Shown here piece after piece: positions 24,929 through 33,598 of a stretch of DNA of 64,000 nt. The translations under genes and the position numbers were made by a program. The notes beneath the pieces were generated by a model. That model worked only from the letters and a program-made list of their open reading frames with translations, made no database searches and was not told the origin of the DNA. Position 1 is the stretch's first letter, and each line of letters begins with the position of its first letter. Location: positions 1 to 64,000 of the forward strand of contig JAKQTN010000067.1 of the NCBI GenBank assembly GCA_029563075.1, read 5' to 3'. The DNA is from Pseudomonadota bacterium (GTDB lineage: Bacteria; Pseudomonadota; Gammaproteobacteria; Burkholderiales; Methylophilaceae).

Positions 24929-25780
24929 ATGAACAAGCATATTCCGTTAAGTTTTGAATTTTTCCCGCCTAAAACGGCTGAGGGCATTGCTAACCTGCGT
25001 GAAACACGGGTGCAGCTGGCCAAGTTCAATCCCGAGTTTTTTTCGGTGACATTCGGTGCGGGCGGCTCAACGCGCGACAGAACCATGGAAACCGTATTTG
25101 AAATTCAGGCAGAAGGCCATCAGGCCGCGCCGCATATTTCTTGCATTTCTTCCAGCAAGGAAGAGATTCGCGAATTATTGACTGCATACAAAAATAAAGG
25201 CATTAAGCGCTTGGTAACGCTGCGCGGGGATGTGCCATCGGGCGAAGTGAGCGTGGGCGATTTTAAATACGCCAACGAGCTGGTGACATTTATCCGCCAG
25301 GAAACGGGTGACTGGTTTCATCTGGAAGTTGCTGCCTATCCTGAGTTTCATCCTGAAGCGTTATCCGCCGCCAAGGATCTGGCCAATTTTAAACGTAAGG
25401 TAGAAGCGGGCGCTGATGCTGCCATTACGCAATACTTTTACAATGCTGATGCTTACTTCAGGTTTGTGGAAAGTTGTACGGCTGAAGGGATTGCAATACC
25501 GATCGTGCCGGGAGTGATGCCGATTTACAATTACACGCAGCTGGCACGTTTTTCTGGTGTGTGCGGCGCGGAGATTCCACGCTGGTTACGCTTGCGTTTA
25601 GAGGCCTATGCTGATGATTTGCCTTCGCTGCGCGCTTTTGGCATAGATGTGGTGAGTGAGCTTTGCGAGCGCCTGCTGGCCTGGGGCGTGCCTAGCCTGC
25701 ACTTTTATACCTTGAATCAGGCAGGCATTATTTCCAATATCATTAACAATATTGAGCAGAAGGCTGCCGATAAAAACTAG
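24929..25780 (+). CDS. metF: 5,10-methylenetetrahydrofolate reductase
   Basis: MetF reduces methylene-THF to methyl-THF, the methyl donor for methionine synthase. The 283-residue FAD enzyme has SFEFFPPKTAEG at the N-terminus, FFSVTFGAGGSTRDRT, RLVTLRGDVPSG, EVAAYPEFHPEA, AAITQYFYNADAYFRFV and the C-terminal LHFYTLNQ. Length is normal. It closes the ahcY operon, so SAH may tune it as well. Its stop overlaps the stop of convergent smg by 4 bp. Confidence 0.97.
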   Translation: MNKHIPLSFEFFPPKTAEGIANLRETRVQLAKFNPEFFSVTFGAGGSTRDRTMETVFEIQAEGHQAAPHISCISSSKEEIRELLTAYKNKGIKRLVTLRGDVPSGEVSVGDFKYANELVTFIRQETGDWFHLEVAAYPEFHPEALSAAKDLANFKRKVEAGADAAITQYFYNADAYFRFVESCTAEGIAIPIVPGVMPIYNYTQLARFSGVCGAEIPRWLRLRLEAYADDLPSLRAFGIDVVSELCERLLAWGVPSLHFYTLNQAGIISNIINNIEQKAADKN

Positions 25781-26235
25781 TGAAAAGTCAGTCCGCGCGG
25801 ATTAAACAGCGCATCTTCTACAAACAGGTAATCTTTCTCGCGCCCTTTGTTCCATAGCGCAATCATGGTAATCCAGCGCATTTCTTCTATATTGATGTGT
25901 TCCTGTTTGAGCGCCATTGCGCGGTCAACAATTAAATCACGCTCTACGTCATTAATAATATTGGCCTGTTGAATAAACAGGATGAAGCCAATACTTTCGG
26001 TACTGATCTTTTTAAGCTCGGTAGCGGAAAACATGCGTAAGCTGGTATCTTTGTGACAATAAAACGCAGGTGGCTCGGTTAGCATGGTTTTCATTTCGTG
26101 AAACCAGTCTACTGCCCCTGAAATATCCGACTGGTCAAAGCCGGCTGCAGAAAGCTCCTGCGCCATGACCTCGTTGTCTGGAAAGGCATGATTGGCAAAA
26201 TAGTTTTCAAACATGAATACTAATACTTCAAACAT
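25777..26235 (-). CDS. smg: Smg family protein (DUF494)
   Basis: The product is 152 residues from the ATG at 26235 (MFEVLVFMFENYF), which has GGAGGGGAG upstream; the track start is 15 codons longer. The family signature DVLxxLFENY, the all-helical middle part and WVLLMALW-like C-terminal stretch (MRWITMIALWNKGREKDYLFVEDALF) are present. Function is unknown. In most betaproteobacteria smg lies between dprA and topA; here topA is absent and metF converges instead. The gene follows dprA by 46 bp. Confidence 0.92.
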   Translation of the reverse strand: MFEVLVFMFENYFANHAFPDNEVMAQELSAAGFDQSDISGAVDWFHEMKTMLTEPPAFYCHKDTSLRMFSATELKKISTESIGFILFIQQANIINDVERDLIVDRAMALKQEHINIEEMRWITMIALWNKGREKDYLFVEDALFNPRGLTFH

Positions 26236-26280
26236 AGCAACTCCCCTCCCGTTATTAAATCTATTCTTATCCCTGATCAC

Positions 26281-27390
26281 TCATACCAGACGCTGAAATT
26301 TTCCGCCAGCCAGTGTAGTAACCCTGCTTTCTAACTCCAGCATCAGTAGCATGGAGGAAAGTGCTTCGGTCGTCAATCCCGTCATTGACAGCAGCGCCTC
26401 GAAATTGATCGGGTCAAATCCCATACAAGCCAATACGGTATTGGATTCTGCGGCTGTTTGGCCCATGTTGTCCATTAGCCCGGATGGGCTAACAACAGAC
26501 AACACATTTTTCAGTTCTTCGAGAATGTCTGTGGTATTTTCGACTAGTTTTGCCCCTTGCTTGATGAGCTGATGACAACCTTTGGTCACTGGCGAGTGAA
26601 TGGATCCGGGAATCGCAAATACTTCGCGCCCTTGTTCAGTCGCCAAGCGCGCCGTAATGAGAGAGCCGCTGTCTATATTGGCTTCTACCACTAGGCAGCC
26701 TAAACTCAGGCCGCTGATTAGACGATTGCGGCGCGGAAAGTTTTGCGCTTTGGAAGGCGTGCCGAGCGGAAACTCGGAGAGAATCAAACCGCGTTCGGCG
26801 ATTTTGTGCGCCAGATCACGATGCCTGGCAGGGTAAACAATATCCAGGCCCGTGCCAACCACTGCAACGGTCGCGCCATTGGCTTTAAGTGCGCCACGGT
26901 GTGCTGCGCCATCAATGCCCAGCGCCATGCCGCTTACAACACATAGGCCATGATTGCACAGGCTTTCGGCAAAATCTTCGGCGTTCTTTTCGCCTTGAGG
27001 CGTGGCGCTACGGCTGCCTACCATGGCGATAGAAGGGTGGTTGAGCCAATGCAGATTGCCAATGGCATAGAGCACCGCAGGCGGGTTGCTGATTTCCAGA
27101 AGTTGTTTGGGGTAGGCGTTGTCGGCAAGCGTGACTAGGTGTGTGCGGTCTTTCTTAAGCCAGTCCAGTGTGGATGAAATCGCAGCAATATCCACACCCT
27201 GGTTGATTTTTTGCGCGATTTCATCATCAACGATTTCACGCAACTGGCTTTGGCTGGCATTAAAAATGGCCTCTGGAGAACCGAATTTTGCCAGTAGCTG
27301 GCAAAGCGTTGCATTACCTAAGCCGGGTATTTGATTAAGCGTAATCCACTGTGCCGTTTCATCATGTAGTCTATCTTTAATAGACGGCAT
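26281..27390 (-). CDS. dprA: DNA processing protein DprA
   Basis: DprA protects incoming single-stranded DNA and loads RecA during transformation. The 369-residue product has an N-terminal helix-hairpin-helix-like region (ITLNQIPGLGNATLCQLLAKFGSPEAIF), the Rossmann-like core (AMVGSRSATPQGEKNAEDFA, VVSGMALGIDGAAHRGAL, FPRRNRLISGLS, REVFAIPGSIHSPVTKGCHQLIKQGAKLV) and a C-terminal winged-helix DML1-like part. Complete. It suggests the host can take up DNA if the other competence genes exist. Confidence 0.96.
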   Translation of the reverse strand: MPSIKDRLHDETAQWITLNQIPGLGNATLCQLLAKFGSPEAIFNASQSQLREIVDDEIAQKINQGVDIAAISSTLDWLKKDRTHLVTLADNAYPKQLLEISNPPAVLYAIGNLHWLNHPSIAMVGSRSATPQGEKNAEDFAESLCNHGLCVVSGMALGIDGAAHRGALKANGATVAVVGTGLDIVYPARHRDLAHKIAERGLILSEFPLGTPSKAQNFPRRNRLISGLSLGCLVVEANIDSGSLITARLATEQGREVFAIPGSIHSPVTKGCHQLIKQGAKLVENTTDILEELKNVLSVVSPSGLMDNMGQTAAESNTVLACMGFDPINFEALLSMTGLTTEALSSMLLMLELESRVTTLAGGKFQRLV

Positions 27391-27408
27391 TGTTAAATCA
27401 ATGCTTCC

Positions 27409-28563
27409 CTAAGGCGTATGCACTGAATCAAGCGTGTAGATAGCGTCTGACGCGCTCATGATCAAGCCATAGGATACTCTGTCAAAAGTTCTGAAAATCA
27501 TCAGCAGGCCTACACGCTCATCTGGCAGCTTTACTTGGCCTGGCTCCAGCACCACTTTTGTTTGCGGAGGTTCTTTTTCGAAGTTAACGATTTTTTTACC
27601 ATCCGGGTCAGTTGTCACATCAAAATTAAGCTGTTTTAATTTTTTTTCTTCGGCTACGACTTTGTTGGAAGCCTGGTCTTTATACTCCGGATCTCTGATC
27701 ACTTTGCCATAGCGGCTGATTGCCAGTACATGGCCTTCTTCCAGACCGTCATTTTTGCCGCGATTGATTGAAACGACCGTATTTGGCCCGCCTTCCGCTA
27801 CCCCGCCGTAAATACGCATGATGCGGCCTCTAATGTCAGCTTCAGGCGCATGCGGCACAAAGCTGCTCTTAAACTCGTCTGGTGCGACAACCAGGCGGTC
27901 TTTGGTAAAAATCTCTTCTTTGGCTTTTACAATATCTCCCGTTGCCGGCGCGCCGTAACGCGCGATATTCACGTCACCCAAATAGATGGCTTCCGTGCCG
28001 AGCACTTCATTGGTGTCGGGATCTCTCAATGCTTCGCCTGGGCGGTAAATGTCCCAGTGTACGCCTTCACCTTCCTGGATATTGCTAATATACACGCGAG
28101 TACCAGGGCTTAAAATAACGCGGTTGTCCTGGCCAGATATAATGCGCGGCGCATCGTCGAGCTTGCCGTTCTCGATCAGCAAGGGCTGGCTTAAGAATGG
28201 ATCGATAACACTGGGTGCTATGGTGTGAATGGCTTCTTTTTCAAGCGGTTCGATACGAACGCCGGGCTCCAGCGTGACGGTTTCGCGCAATAAACGCAGC
28301 TGCGGGCTGGCGCCGCTCTTGTCTAGCACAATCACGTCCCCGGGATAAATCCAGTGCGGATTCTTGATTTGCGCACGGTTCATTTTCCAGACTTTTGGCC
28401 ATTGCCAAGGGTCTTTCAAAAATTTGCCGGAAATTCCCCACAGGGTATCGCCTTTTACCACCACATAGCGATCCGGGTGATTTTTTTGCAGTTGAATATC
28501 TTCTGCATTTGCATTCAAGCTTAAACATGCAAGCACAAGCAGCGTTATAATATGTCGATTCAT
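27409..28563 (-). CDS. Secreted LysM peptidoglycan-binding protein
   Basis: The 384-residue product has a signal peptide ([22 protein letters not shown]) and one LysM domain at about 32-82 ([27 protein letters not shown] ... [13 protein letters not shown]). The remaining 300 residues are mostly beta-strand with no catalytic motif I recognise. The gene is the usual upstream neighbour of dprA in betaproteobacteria and is divergent from def. A cell-wall surface role is likely but untested. Confidence 0.9.
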   Translation of the reverse strand: MNRHIITLLVLACLSLNANAEDIQLQKNHPDRYVVVKGDTLWGISGKFLKDPWQWPKVWKMNRAQIKNPHWIYPGDVIVLDKSGASPQLRLLRETVTLEPGVRIEPLEKEAIHTIAPSVIDPFLSQPLLIENGKLDDAPRIISGQDNRVILSPGTRVYISNIQEGEGVHWDIYRPGEALRDPDTNEVLGTEAIYLGDVNIARYGAPATGDIVKAKEEIFTKDRLVVAPDEFKSSFVPHAPEADIRGRIMRIYGGVAEGGPNTVVSINRGKNDGLEEGHVLAISRYGKVIRDPEYKDQASNKVVAEEKKLKQLNFDVTTDPDGKKIVNFEKEPPQTKVVLEPGQVKLPDERVGLLMIFRTFDRVSYGLIMSASDAIYTLDSVHTP

Positions 28564-28668
28564 GCGTTGACCTCGGTCAAAATAGCGGGATTTATCCGCG
28601 AAATTGCATTAAATTTATCATGTAATTCATTCAACAATCAAGCTTTTTTGCTAAAAAACAACGACTTT

Positions 28669-29169
28669 ATGGCAACTTTGACAATACTTAATTATCCAGA
28701 CCCGCGTTTGCACACGGTGGCTAAACCTGTGCAGGAGGTGAATGACGAAATCCACCAGCTGGTAAATGACATGGCAGAAACCATGTATGCCGCGCCAGGC
28801 ATAGGTTTGGCGGCGACACAGGTAAACCGGCATATCCAGTTGATCGTGATTGATTCCAGCAAAGAGCAAAATGATTTGCTGGTGTTGATTAACCCAAAAA
28901 TTGTTGTAAAAAGTGGCACACAGGATTACGAGGAAGGCTGTTTATCGGTGCCTGGTGTGTATGAAATGGTCACTAGAGCTGAAAAAATCACCGTTGAAGC
29001 CTTGGATAAACAAGGTAAAAAGTTTAAATTAAATGCCGAAGGCCTGCTGGCGGTGTGTATTCAGCACGAGATAGACCATCTGCTGGGTAAGGTGTTCGTC
29101 GAATATCTGTCGCCACTCAAGCGCAATCGCATCAAGACCAAAATGATTAAGCAAAACCGCCAAAAGTAG
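28669..29169 (+). CDS. def: Peptide deformylase
   Basis: Def removes the N-formyl group from nascent proteins. From the ATG at 28669 the product is 166 residues, the normal size; the track start adds 39 unrelated codons overlapping the LysM promoter. Motifs: GIGLAATQV (about 44-52), EEGCLSVP with the metal Cys, and QHEIDHLLG with two metal His residues near 133-137. fmt follows after 22 bp, the usual def-fmt operon. Confidence 0.97.
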   Translation: MATLTILNYPDPRLHTVAKPVQEVNDEIHQLVNDMAETMYAAPGIGLAATQVNRHIQLIVIDSSKEQNDLLVLINPKIVVKSGTQDYEEGCLSVPGVYEMVTRAEKITVEALDKQGKKFKLNAEGLLAVCIQHEIDHLLGKVFVEYLSPLKRNRIKTKMIKQNRQK

Positions 29170-29191
29170 CTATTTGAAGGGCAGCCAAACA

Positions 29192-30121
29192 TTGAAGATT
29201 ATTTTCGCGGGTACGCCCGAATTTGCAGTTCCTGCGTTAGCGGCGTTAATACAGGCCGGGCACGAAATCGTCATGGTGCTCACGCAACCGGATCGTCCTG
29301 CCGGGCGTGGTATGCAGCTAAAAGCCAGTCCGGTCAAACAGCTTGCCTTGCAGCACAATCTAAACGTGTTTCAGCCGGAAAGCCTGAAGCCTGCGGAAGT
29401 GCAGGCACAGATCGAGGCCGTGAATGCTGATGTCATGATTGTGGCAGCGTATGGGTTGATTATTCCGACCAGCGTGTTGAATATGCCGAAATTCGGCTGC
29501 TATAACATCCATGCTTCACTGTTGCCACGCTGGCGCGGCGCAGCGCCGATTCATCGTGCGTTGTTAGCTGGTGACAAAGAAACGGGCGTGACCATCATGG
29601 AGGTGGTGCCCGCGCTGGATGCCGGCGCGATGGTGGGCAAAGGTGTGGTGCCGATTCGTGACACTGATACTACGCAAACCCTGCACGACGCGCTTGCCAG
29701 AATGGGCGCGGAGTTAATGGTGCAGGCCATGAGCGAATTGGCCAAAGATGGTGCGTTACCCAGCGTTCAGCAGGACGAAAGTTTGGTCACTTACGCACAT
29801 AAATTAGGAAAATCCGAATCCGCAATCGATTGGCAAAATAGCGCGGCCGAGATTTCACGTCAAGTGCGCGCGTTTAATCCATTCCCTGTTGCCACGGCGC
29901 AATTCCGCGGCGAAACCTGCCGCATCTGGTTTGCGACGGCTTTAAATCAAAAGAATAATGCAAAATGTGGTGAAATAGTGGCCCTGGGAGCCAATATCCA
30001 TGCGGCTTGCGGGCAGGCTGTTCTAGAAATCCACGAGCTGCAGATGCCCGGCGGCAAGCGCCAGACGGCGAAACAGTTTATACAAGGTCAGCATGTGAAG
30101 CTTGGTGAAATATTCAGTTAA
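29192..30121 (+). CDS. fmt: Methionyl-tRNA formyltransferase
   Basis: Fmt formylates initiator Met-tRNA with 10-formyl-THF. I prefer the TTG at 29192 (LKIIFAGTPEFAVPAL), which gives the family's standard N-terminus with GAAGG about 11 bp upstream; the track TTG at 29174 adds six residues. The 309-residue product has LTQPDRPAGRGMQ, the catalytic NIHASLLPRWRGAAPI (Asn, His) and a C-terminal tRNA-binding domain (LEIHELQMPGGKR). Confident call apart from the start. Confidence 0.96.
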   Translation: MKIIFAGTPEFAVPALAALIQAGHEIVMVLTQPDRPAGRGMQLKASPVKQLALQHNLNVFQPESLKPAEVQAQIEAVNADVMIVAAYGLIIPTSVLNMPKFGCYNIHASLLPRWRGAAPIHRALLAGDKETGVTIMEVVPALDAGAMVGKGVVPIRDTDTTQTLHDALARMGAELMVQAMSELAKDGALPSVQQDESLVTYAHKLGKSESAIDWQNSAAEISRQVRAFNPFPVATAQFRGETCRIWFATALNQKNNAKCGEIVALGANIHAACGQAVLEIHELQMPGGKRQTAKQFIQGQHVKLGEIFS

Positions 30122-30188
30122 GTCTTGAACTTTCAGCACGTTAACAGCATATTACACAAGCTAACCCTTTAACCATCAGGAGAACAAC

Positions 30189-31052
30189 ATGTTAGGTAAC
30201 TGGATTAAAACTTTTGTACTCATGGCAGGCATCACCGCCTTATTCGGCGCGGTTGGCGCAGCGATGGGCGGTCAGGGCGGCATGCTGATGGCACTCTTAT
30301 TTGCGGGTGGTATGAACGTATATGCATACTGGTTTTCGGACAAAGCAGTGCTTAAAATGTACGGCGCGCAAGAAGTCACGCCCGACAATAGCGAATATCG
30401 CGGCTATTACAACATGGTAAAAGAGCTGGCCGAGAACGCGCAGCTGCCCATGCCTAAAGTGTACGTGATCAACGAGCAGCAACCTAACGCCTTCGCCACC
30501 GGCCGCAATCCGGAGCATGCTGCGGTGGCTGCCACGGTGGGCATTATGCAAACTTTAAGCGAGCGTGAACTGCGCGGTGTGATGGCACACGAGCTGGCGC
30601 ATGTAAAACATCGCGATACATTAATTTCTACCATTTCCGCCACCATGGCGGGTGCGATTTCCGCTATTGCCCTGTTCGGCATGTTTTTTGGCGGTGGCCG
30701 TGGTAGTGATGGCGAGCGCAGCGTAAGCCCGATTGTCAGCATGCTGATGATGTTTCTGGCACCGATGGCGGCCGGGCTGATTCAAATGGCCATCTCGCGC
30801 AGTCGTGAGTTTGAAGCCGATAGAATGGGCGCGGAAATCAGCAAAGATCCTAAATCTTTAGCTGGTGCGCTTACCAAAATTCATAATTACGCGCATCAAA
30901 TCCCCAACCAAACGGCCGAGATGCATCCGGAGACAGGGCAGATGATGATTATTAATCCATTATCAGGCGTTTCGTTTGATAGTTTGTTTAGTACGCATCC
31001 GAAGACGGAGGAGAGAGTGGCGAGATTGATGGCAATGGCGAGTCAGTTTTAG
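30189..31052 (+). CDS. htpX: Membrane metalloprotease HtpX
   Basis: HtpX is a zinc protease of the inner membrane that degrades misfolded membrane proteins. The 287-residue product has two N-terminal membrane helices, the zinc site HELAH at about 134-138 followed by VKHRD, two further hydrophobic segments ([37 protein letters not shown]) and the third ligand in [19 protein letters not shown] lies 8 bp upstream. Length is normal for the M48B group. Confidence 0.96.
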   Translation: MLGNWIKTFVLMAGITALFGAVGAAMGGQGGMLMALLFAGGMNVYAYWFSDKAVLKMYGAQEVTPDNSEYRGYYNMVKELAENAQLPMPKVYVINEQQPNAFATGRNPEHAAVAATVGIMQTLSERELRGVMAHELAHVKHRDTLISTISATMAGAISAIALFGMFFGGGRGSDGERSVSPIVSMLMMFLAPMAAGLIQMAISRSREFEADRMGAEISKDPKSLAGALTKIHNYAHQIPNQTAEMHPETGQMMIINPLSGVSFDSLFSTHPKTEERVARLMAMASQF

Positions 31053-31075
31053 TTTCGAATAGGTATATAGTTTGA

Positions 31076-31445
31076 ATGAGATATATTCCGTTTAATCAAG
31101 GCATTGCTTATCTAATAGCTTTTCTAACTTGGGTGATGCCAGTTTCAGTCTTCGGTGATAACCCATATTTTTGGTAGTTCTGCATCTCTGATACTCTTCC
31201 TAATCGCTGTTGTTGGCGGTCTTGCTAGCTTCGTCGTTTGGGTTAATGATGCTAACCATAATTTAATTGCGGCAATCTCAGGCGTACTCGCAGGGATTGT
31301 TGCTGGTGGAGCAATTGTTTATTTTAGAGATATTTTTTTTGAGCATGGTAAATTTTATAACAGAATAAGTATCTTACTTTTGGCAATCAGCATTGTTCCT
31401 GGGCTAGTTTTGTTTTGCATCTTAAAACGCTATAAAGAGCAGTAG
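31076..31445 (+). pseudogene. Small membrane protein gene with a probable frameshift
   Basis: Frame one opens at the ATG 31076 and runs MRYIPFNQGIAYLIAFLTWVMPVSVFGDNPYF before a TAG at 31175, which looks like a signal or membrane segment. The second frame covers 31155-31445 and encodes three more hydrophobic segments (SLILFLIAVVGGLASFVVW, IAAISGVLAGIVAGGAIVYF, ISILLLAISIVPGLVLF). A single T less in the TTTTT run at 31167-31171 would join them into one 122-residue membrane protein. It is either a real frameshift, a sequencing error, or two ORFs. I do not recognise the family. Confidence 0.5.
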
Positions 31446-31457
31446 TTTCTCTATTTT

Positions 31458-31731
31458 TTCGCCTTTAGGCGAGTTTCTTTCTTTTGTTCGTGCAAAAGAA
31501 AGAAACCAAAGAAAATCACGCCCCATTGCCGCTTATTTCCTTCGGTCTTAGCGCCGCATCTGGGCGGCTGCGGAACTCGCCTTCTAAAATCATTCAGGCT
31601 CAGACAGTCCTCGCCGCTTATCCATCTGTGGGCTCAAGCCGAAGGCGCAGCAAAGGGGGTTGTAAAGCATTTAAGTGGCACCGTTGCTGGCTAATTGAAG
31701 TAAAATCTACGCAATCTAAAAAACCTTGAGC
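31458..31731. repeat. Dispersed repeat-like sequence with a perfect hairpin
   Basis: Between htpX and rsmB, TTTCTTTCTTTTG and CAAAAGAAAGAAA (31474-31505) form a perfect 13-bp stem with loop TTCGTG, preceded by a small CGCC/GGCG stem. The following 'AACCAAAGAAA...CGCCCC' type sequence resembles, from memory, a repeat that recurs in many betaproteobacterial genomes. The track ORF 31484-31729 (81 aa, Ser/Arg/Lys-rich) has the look of the spurious ORFs often annotated over such repeats. The hairpin could also terminate the upstream transcript. Confidence 0.5.
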
Positions 31732-31736
31732 ATCCT

Positions 31737-33020
31737 TTGTATATTTCCCAACAAATCGCCGCAAATGCAGTAGCCCAAGTATTATCTGGCCGTAACCTTA
31801 CGCTGGCATTGCCGGATGCGCTTAAAGGTTACCCCACGGCAACGCCGCAACAACGCGGTGCGGCGGCTGATTTAAGTTATGGCACATTGCGGTTTTATGG
31901 TGAAGTGAGCGCTTACTTGACGCAGTTGCTAGAAAAACCGTTGAGCAATCAGCACATTACCGCGCTGTTGCTGGTGGCGATATATCAGCTGCTGCATGAC
32001 AAGGCCGATGATTTTACCGTGGTGAATCAGGCCGTAAAGGCTGCGAGTTATGCCAAGCCAAAGTGGGCGAAAGGTTTGGTGAACGGCGTGTTGCGTAATT
32101 TTCTACGGCAAAAAGATGCGCTTGCCGAGAAAATGAAAGTGGATGAAGTCGCCATTTATTCTTATCCAAAGTGGTGGATTAAAAAGCTTAGAAGCCAATA
32201 TCCAAAATCTTGGCGGAGCATTTTAGGAACAGGTAATGAGCATCCTCCCATGACGTTACGGGTGAATATCAGAAAAACCAATGCACAGGAATATTGCCAG
32301 CTATTAGCGCGCAAGAATATTGAGGCTTTACCGTTAGGCGCGCAGGCCGTGATGCTCACTAAACCGTTGCCTGTGGAGCAGGTATCGGGCTTTGCAGATG
32401 GCGTGGTTTCGGTGCAGGATTATGGCGCGCAGCTGGCAGCGCATTTGCTGGAAGTTCAACCTGGCATGCGCGTGCTGGATGCCTGCAGCGCGCCCGGCGG
32501 CAAAACCGGCCATATTTTAGAGCTAGCGGATGTGGACTTAACCGCGCTGGATAACGATGCTGGCCGTTTGAACCGCGTGGAAAGCAATTTGAAACGGCTT
32601 AACTTAAGCGCGAATTTGCAGCTGGGCGATGCGAGCACCTGGAAAACCGAAAAGTCATTTGACCGCATTCTGGCCGATGTGCCATGTACCGCGTCTGGTA
32701 TCGTGCGCAGGCATGTGGATATTAAATGGTTGCGGCGCGAGCCGGATATCGCCTCATTTTGCGCACAACAGGCGCTCATTTTGGCTAATTTGTGGCAATT
32801 ATTGGCAAAAGGCGGTAAATTACTCTATATAACGTGTTCAATTTTTAATGAAGAAAATCAGCAGCAAATTGACGATTTTTTGCAAAAAAATAACGATGCA
32901 ACTCAGTTACCGCTTTTATTGACTAATGAGATTGATAAGAACATTCAAATTGCAAATGGTCAACTTATCCCTTCCAGCCAGCACGATGGCCTTTTTTATG
33001 CGTTATTGCAAAAAACTTAG
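31737..33020 (+). CDS. rsmB: 16S rRNA (cytosine-967-C5)-methyltransferase RsmB
   Basis: The 427-residue product has an N-terminal NusB-like RNA-binding domain (1-140: ISQQIAANAVAQVLSGRNLTLAL ... TVVNQAVKAA) and a C-terminal SAM methyltransferase domain with VLDACSAPGGKTGHILEL, a DVPCTASGIVRRHVD motif IV with the catalytic Cys, and YITCSIFNEENQQQ motif VI with the second Cys. The start is a TTG; no better start is seen. It overlaps the DUF4390 gene by 23 bp, as in other betaproteobacteria. Confidence 0.95.
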   Translation: MYISQQIAANAVAQVLSGRNLTLALPDALKGYPTATPQQRGAAADLSYGTLRFYGEVSAYLTQLLEKPLSNQHITALLLVAIYQLLHDKADDFTVVNQAVKAASYAKPKWAKGLVNGVLRNFLRQKDALAEKMKVDEVAIYSYPKWWIKKLRSQYPKSWRSILGTGNEHPPMTLRVNIRKTNAQEYCQLLARKNIEALPLGAQAVMLTKPLPVEQVSGFADGVVSVQDYGAQLAAHLLEVQPGMRVLDACSAPGGKTGHILELADVDLTALDNDAGRLNRVESNLKRLNLSANLQLGDASTWKTEKSFDRILADVPCTASGIVRRHVDIKWLRREPDIASFCAQQALILANLWQLLAKGGKLLYITCSIFNEENQQQIDDFLQKNNDATQLPLLLTNEIDKNIQIANGQLIPSSQHDGLFYALLQKT

Positions 33021-33579
33021 CTATTTATGGAGCTTGGGTCTGCTTTTGCTCCTGCTGGGCATGTTTTCGCTTGCAATTGCGGCTGAGAGCAGTATTAGAA
33101 TTAAAAGCGCAGAACTGCAGTTGCTGGAAGATTTTTACAGCCTAAGCGCAGATGCGGAAATGAGCTTCGATAAAGAAATCGAGGAGGCGGTGAATAAAGG
33201 CGTGCCGCTTAGTTTTTTAATCGAGTTTCAAATTGTGAGGCCGCGTAAATACTGGTTTGACGATGAAATTGTGACCACGTCTCAGGAGGTGACTTTGAGT
33301 TATCATGCATTGAGCCGCCAATATTTGGTGAATCGCGATGCACATCAGCAGTCTTTTGAGAGTTTGAACGAGGCCGCACAAGCGTTGGTTCAGATAGATG
33401 AATGGAAAGTGGTAGAAAAGACAGACTTGGAAAAAGGTGAAACTTACAGGGCGGCCATGTTGATACGCCTAGACCAGACCAAGCTGCCCAAGGCGATTCA
33501 AGTGGATACGATTGGCTCTGAAAAGTGGAACCTGACTTCGCAAAAATTCGAGTGGACGTTAAAAGAGCTCAATAAATGA
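32998..33579 (+). CDS. DUF4390 protein
   Basis: From the ATG at 32998 the product is 193 residues (MRYCKKLSYLWSLGLLLLLLG), with a signal peptide or membrane anchor ending near AIAAES; the ATG at 32986 is an alternative and the track start is too long. The body is all-beta-like: SAELQLLEDFYSLSADAEMSF, PLSFLIEFQIVRPRKYWFDD, LSYHALSRQYLV. This matches DUF4390, a periplasmic family of unknown role found between rsmB and ntrY in betaproteobacteria. Co-transcription with ntrYX suggests, but does not prove, a link to that sensor. Confidence 0.9.
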   Translation: MRYCKKLSYLWSLGLLLLLLGMFSLAIAAESSIRIKSAELQLLEDFYSLSADAEMSFDKEIEEAVNKGVPLSFLIEFQIVRPRKYWFDDEIVTTSQEVTLSYHALSRQYLVNRDAHQQSFESLNEAAQALVQIDEWKVVEKTDLEKGETYRAAMLIRLDQTKLPKAIQVDTIGSEKWNLTSQKFEWTLKELNK

Positions 33580-33598
33580 TGCTTTTGATGTGTGATTT

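Noticed and set aside
31484-31729. 81-aa Ser/Arg/Lys-rich ORF between htpX and rsmB
   Set aside because: It covers the repeat-like region and has the composition of a spurious repeat ORF.
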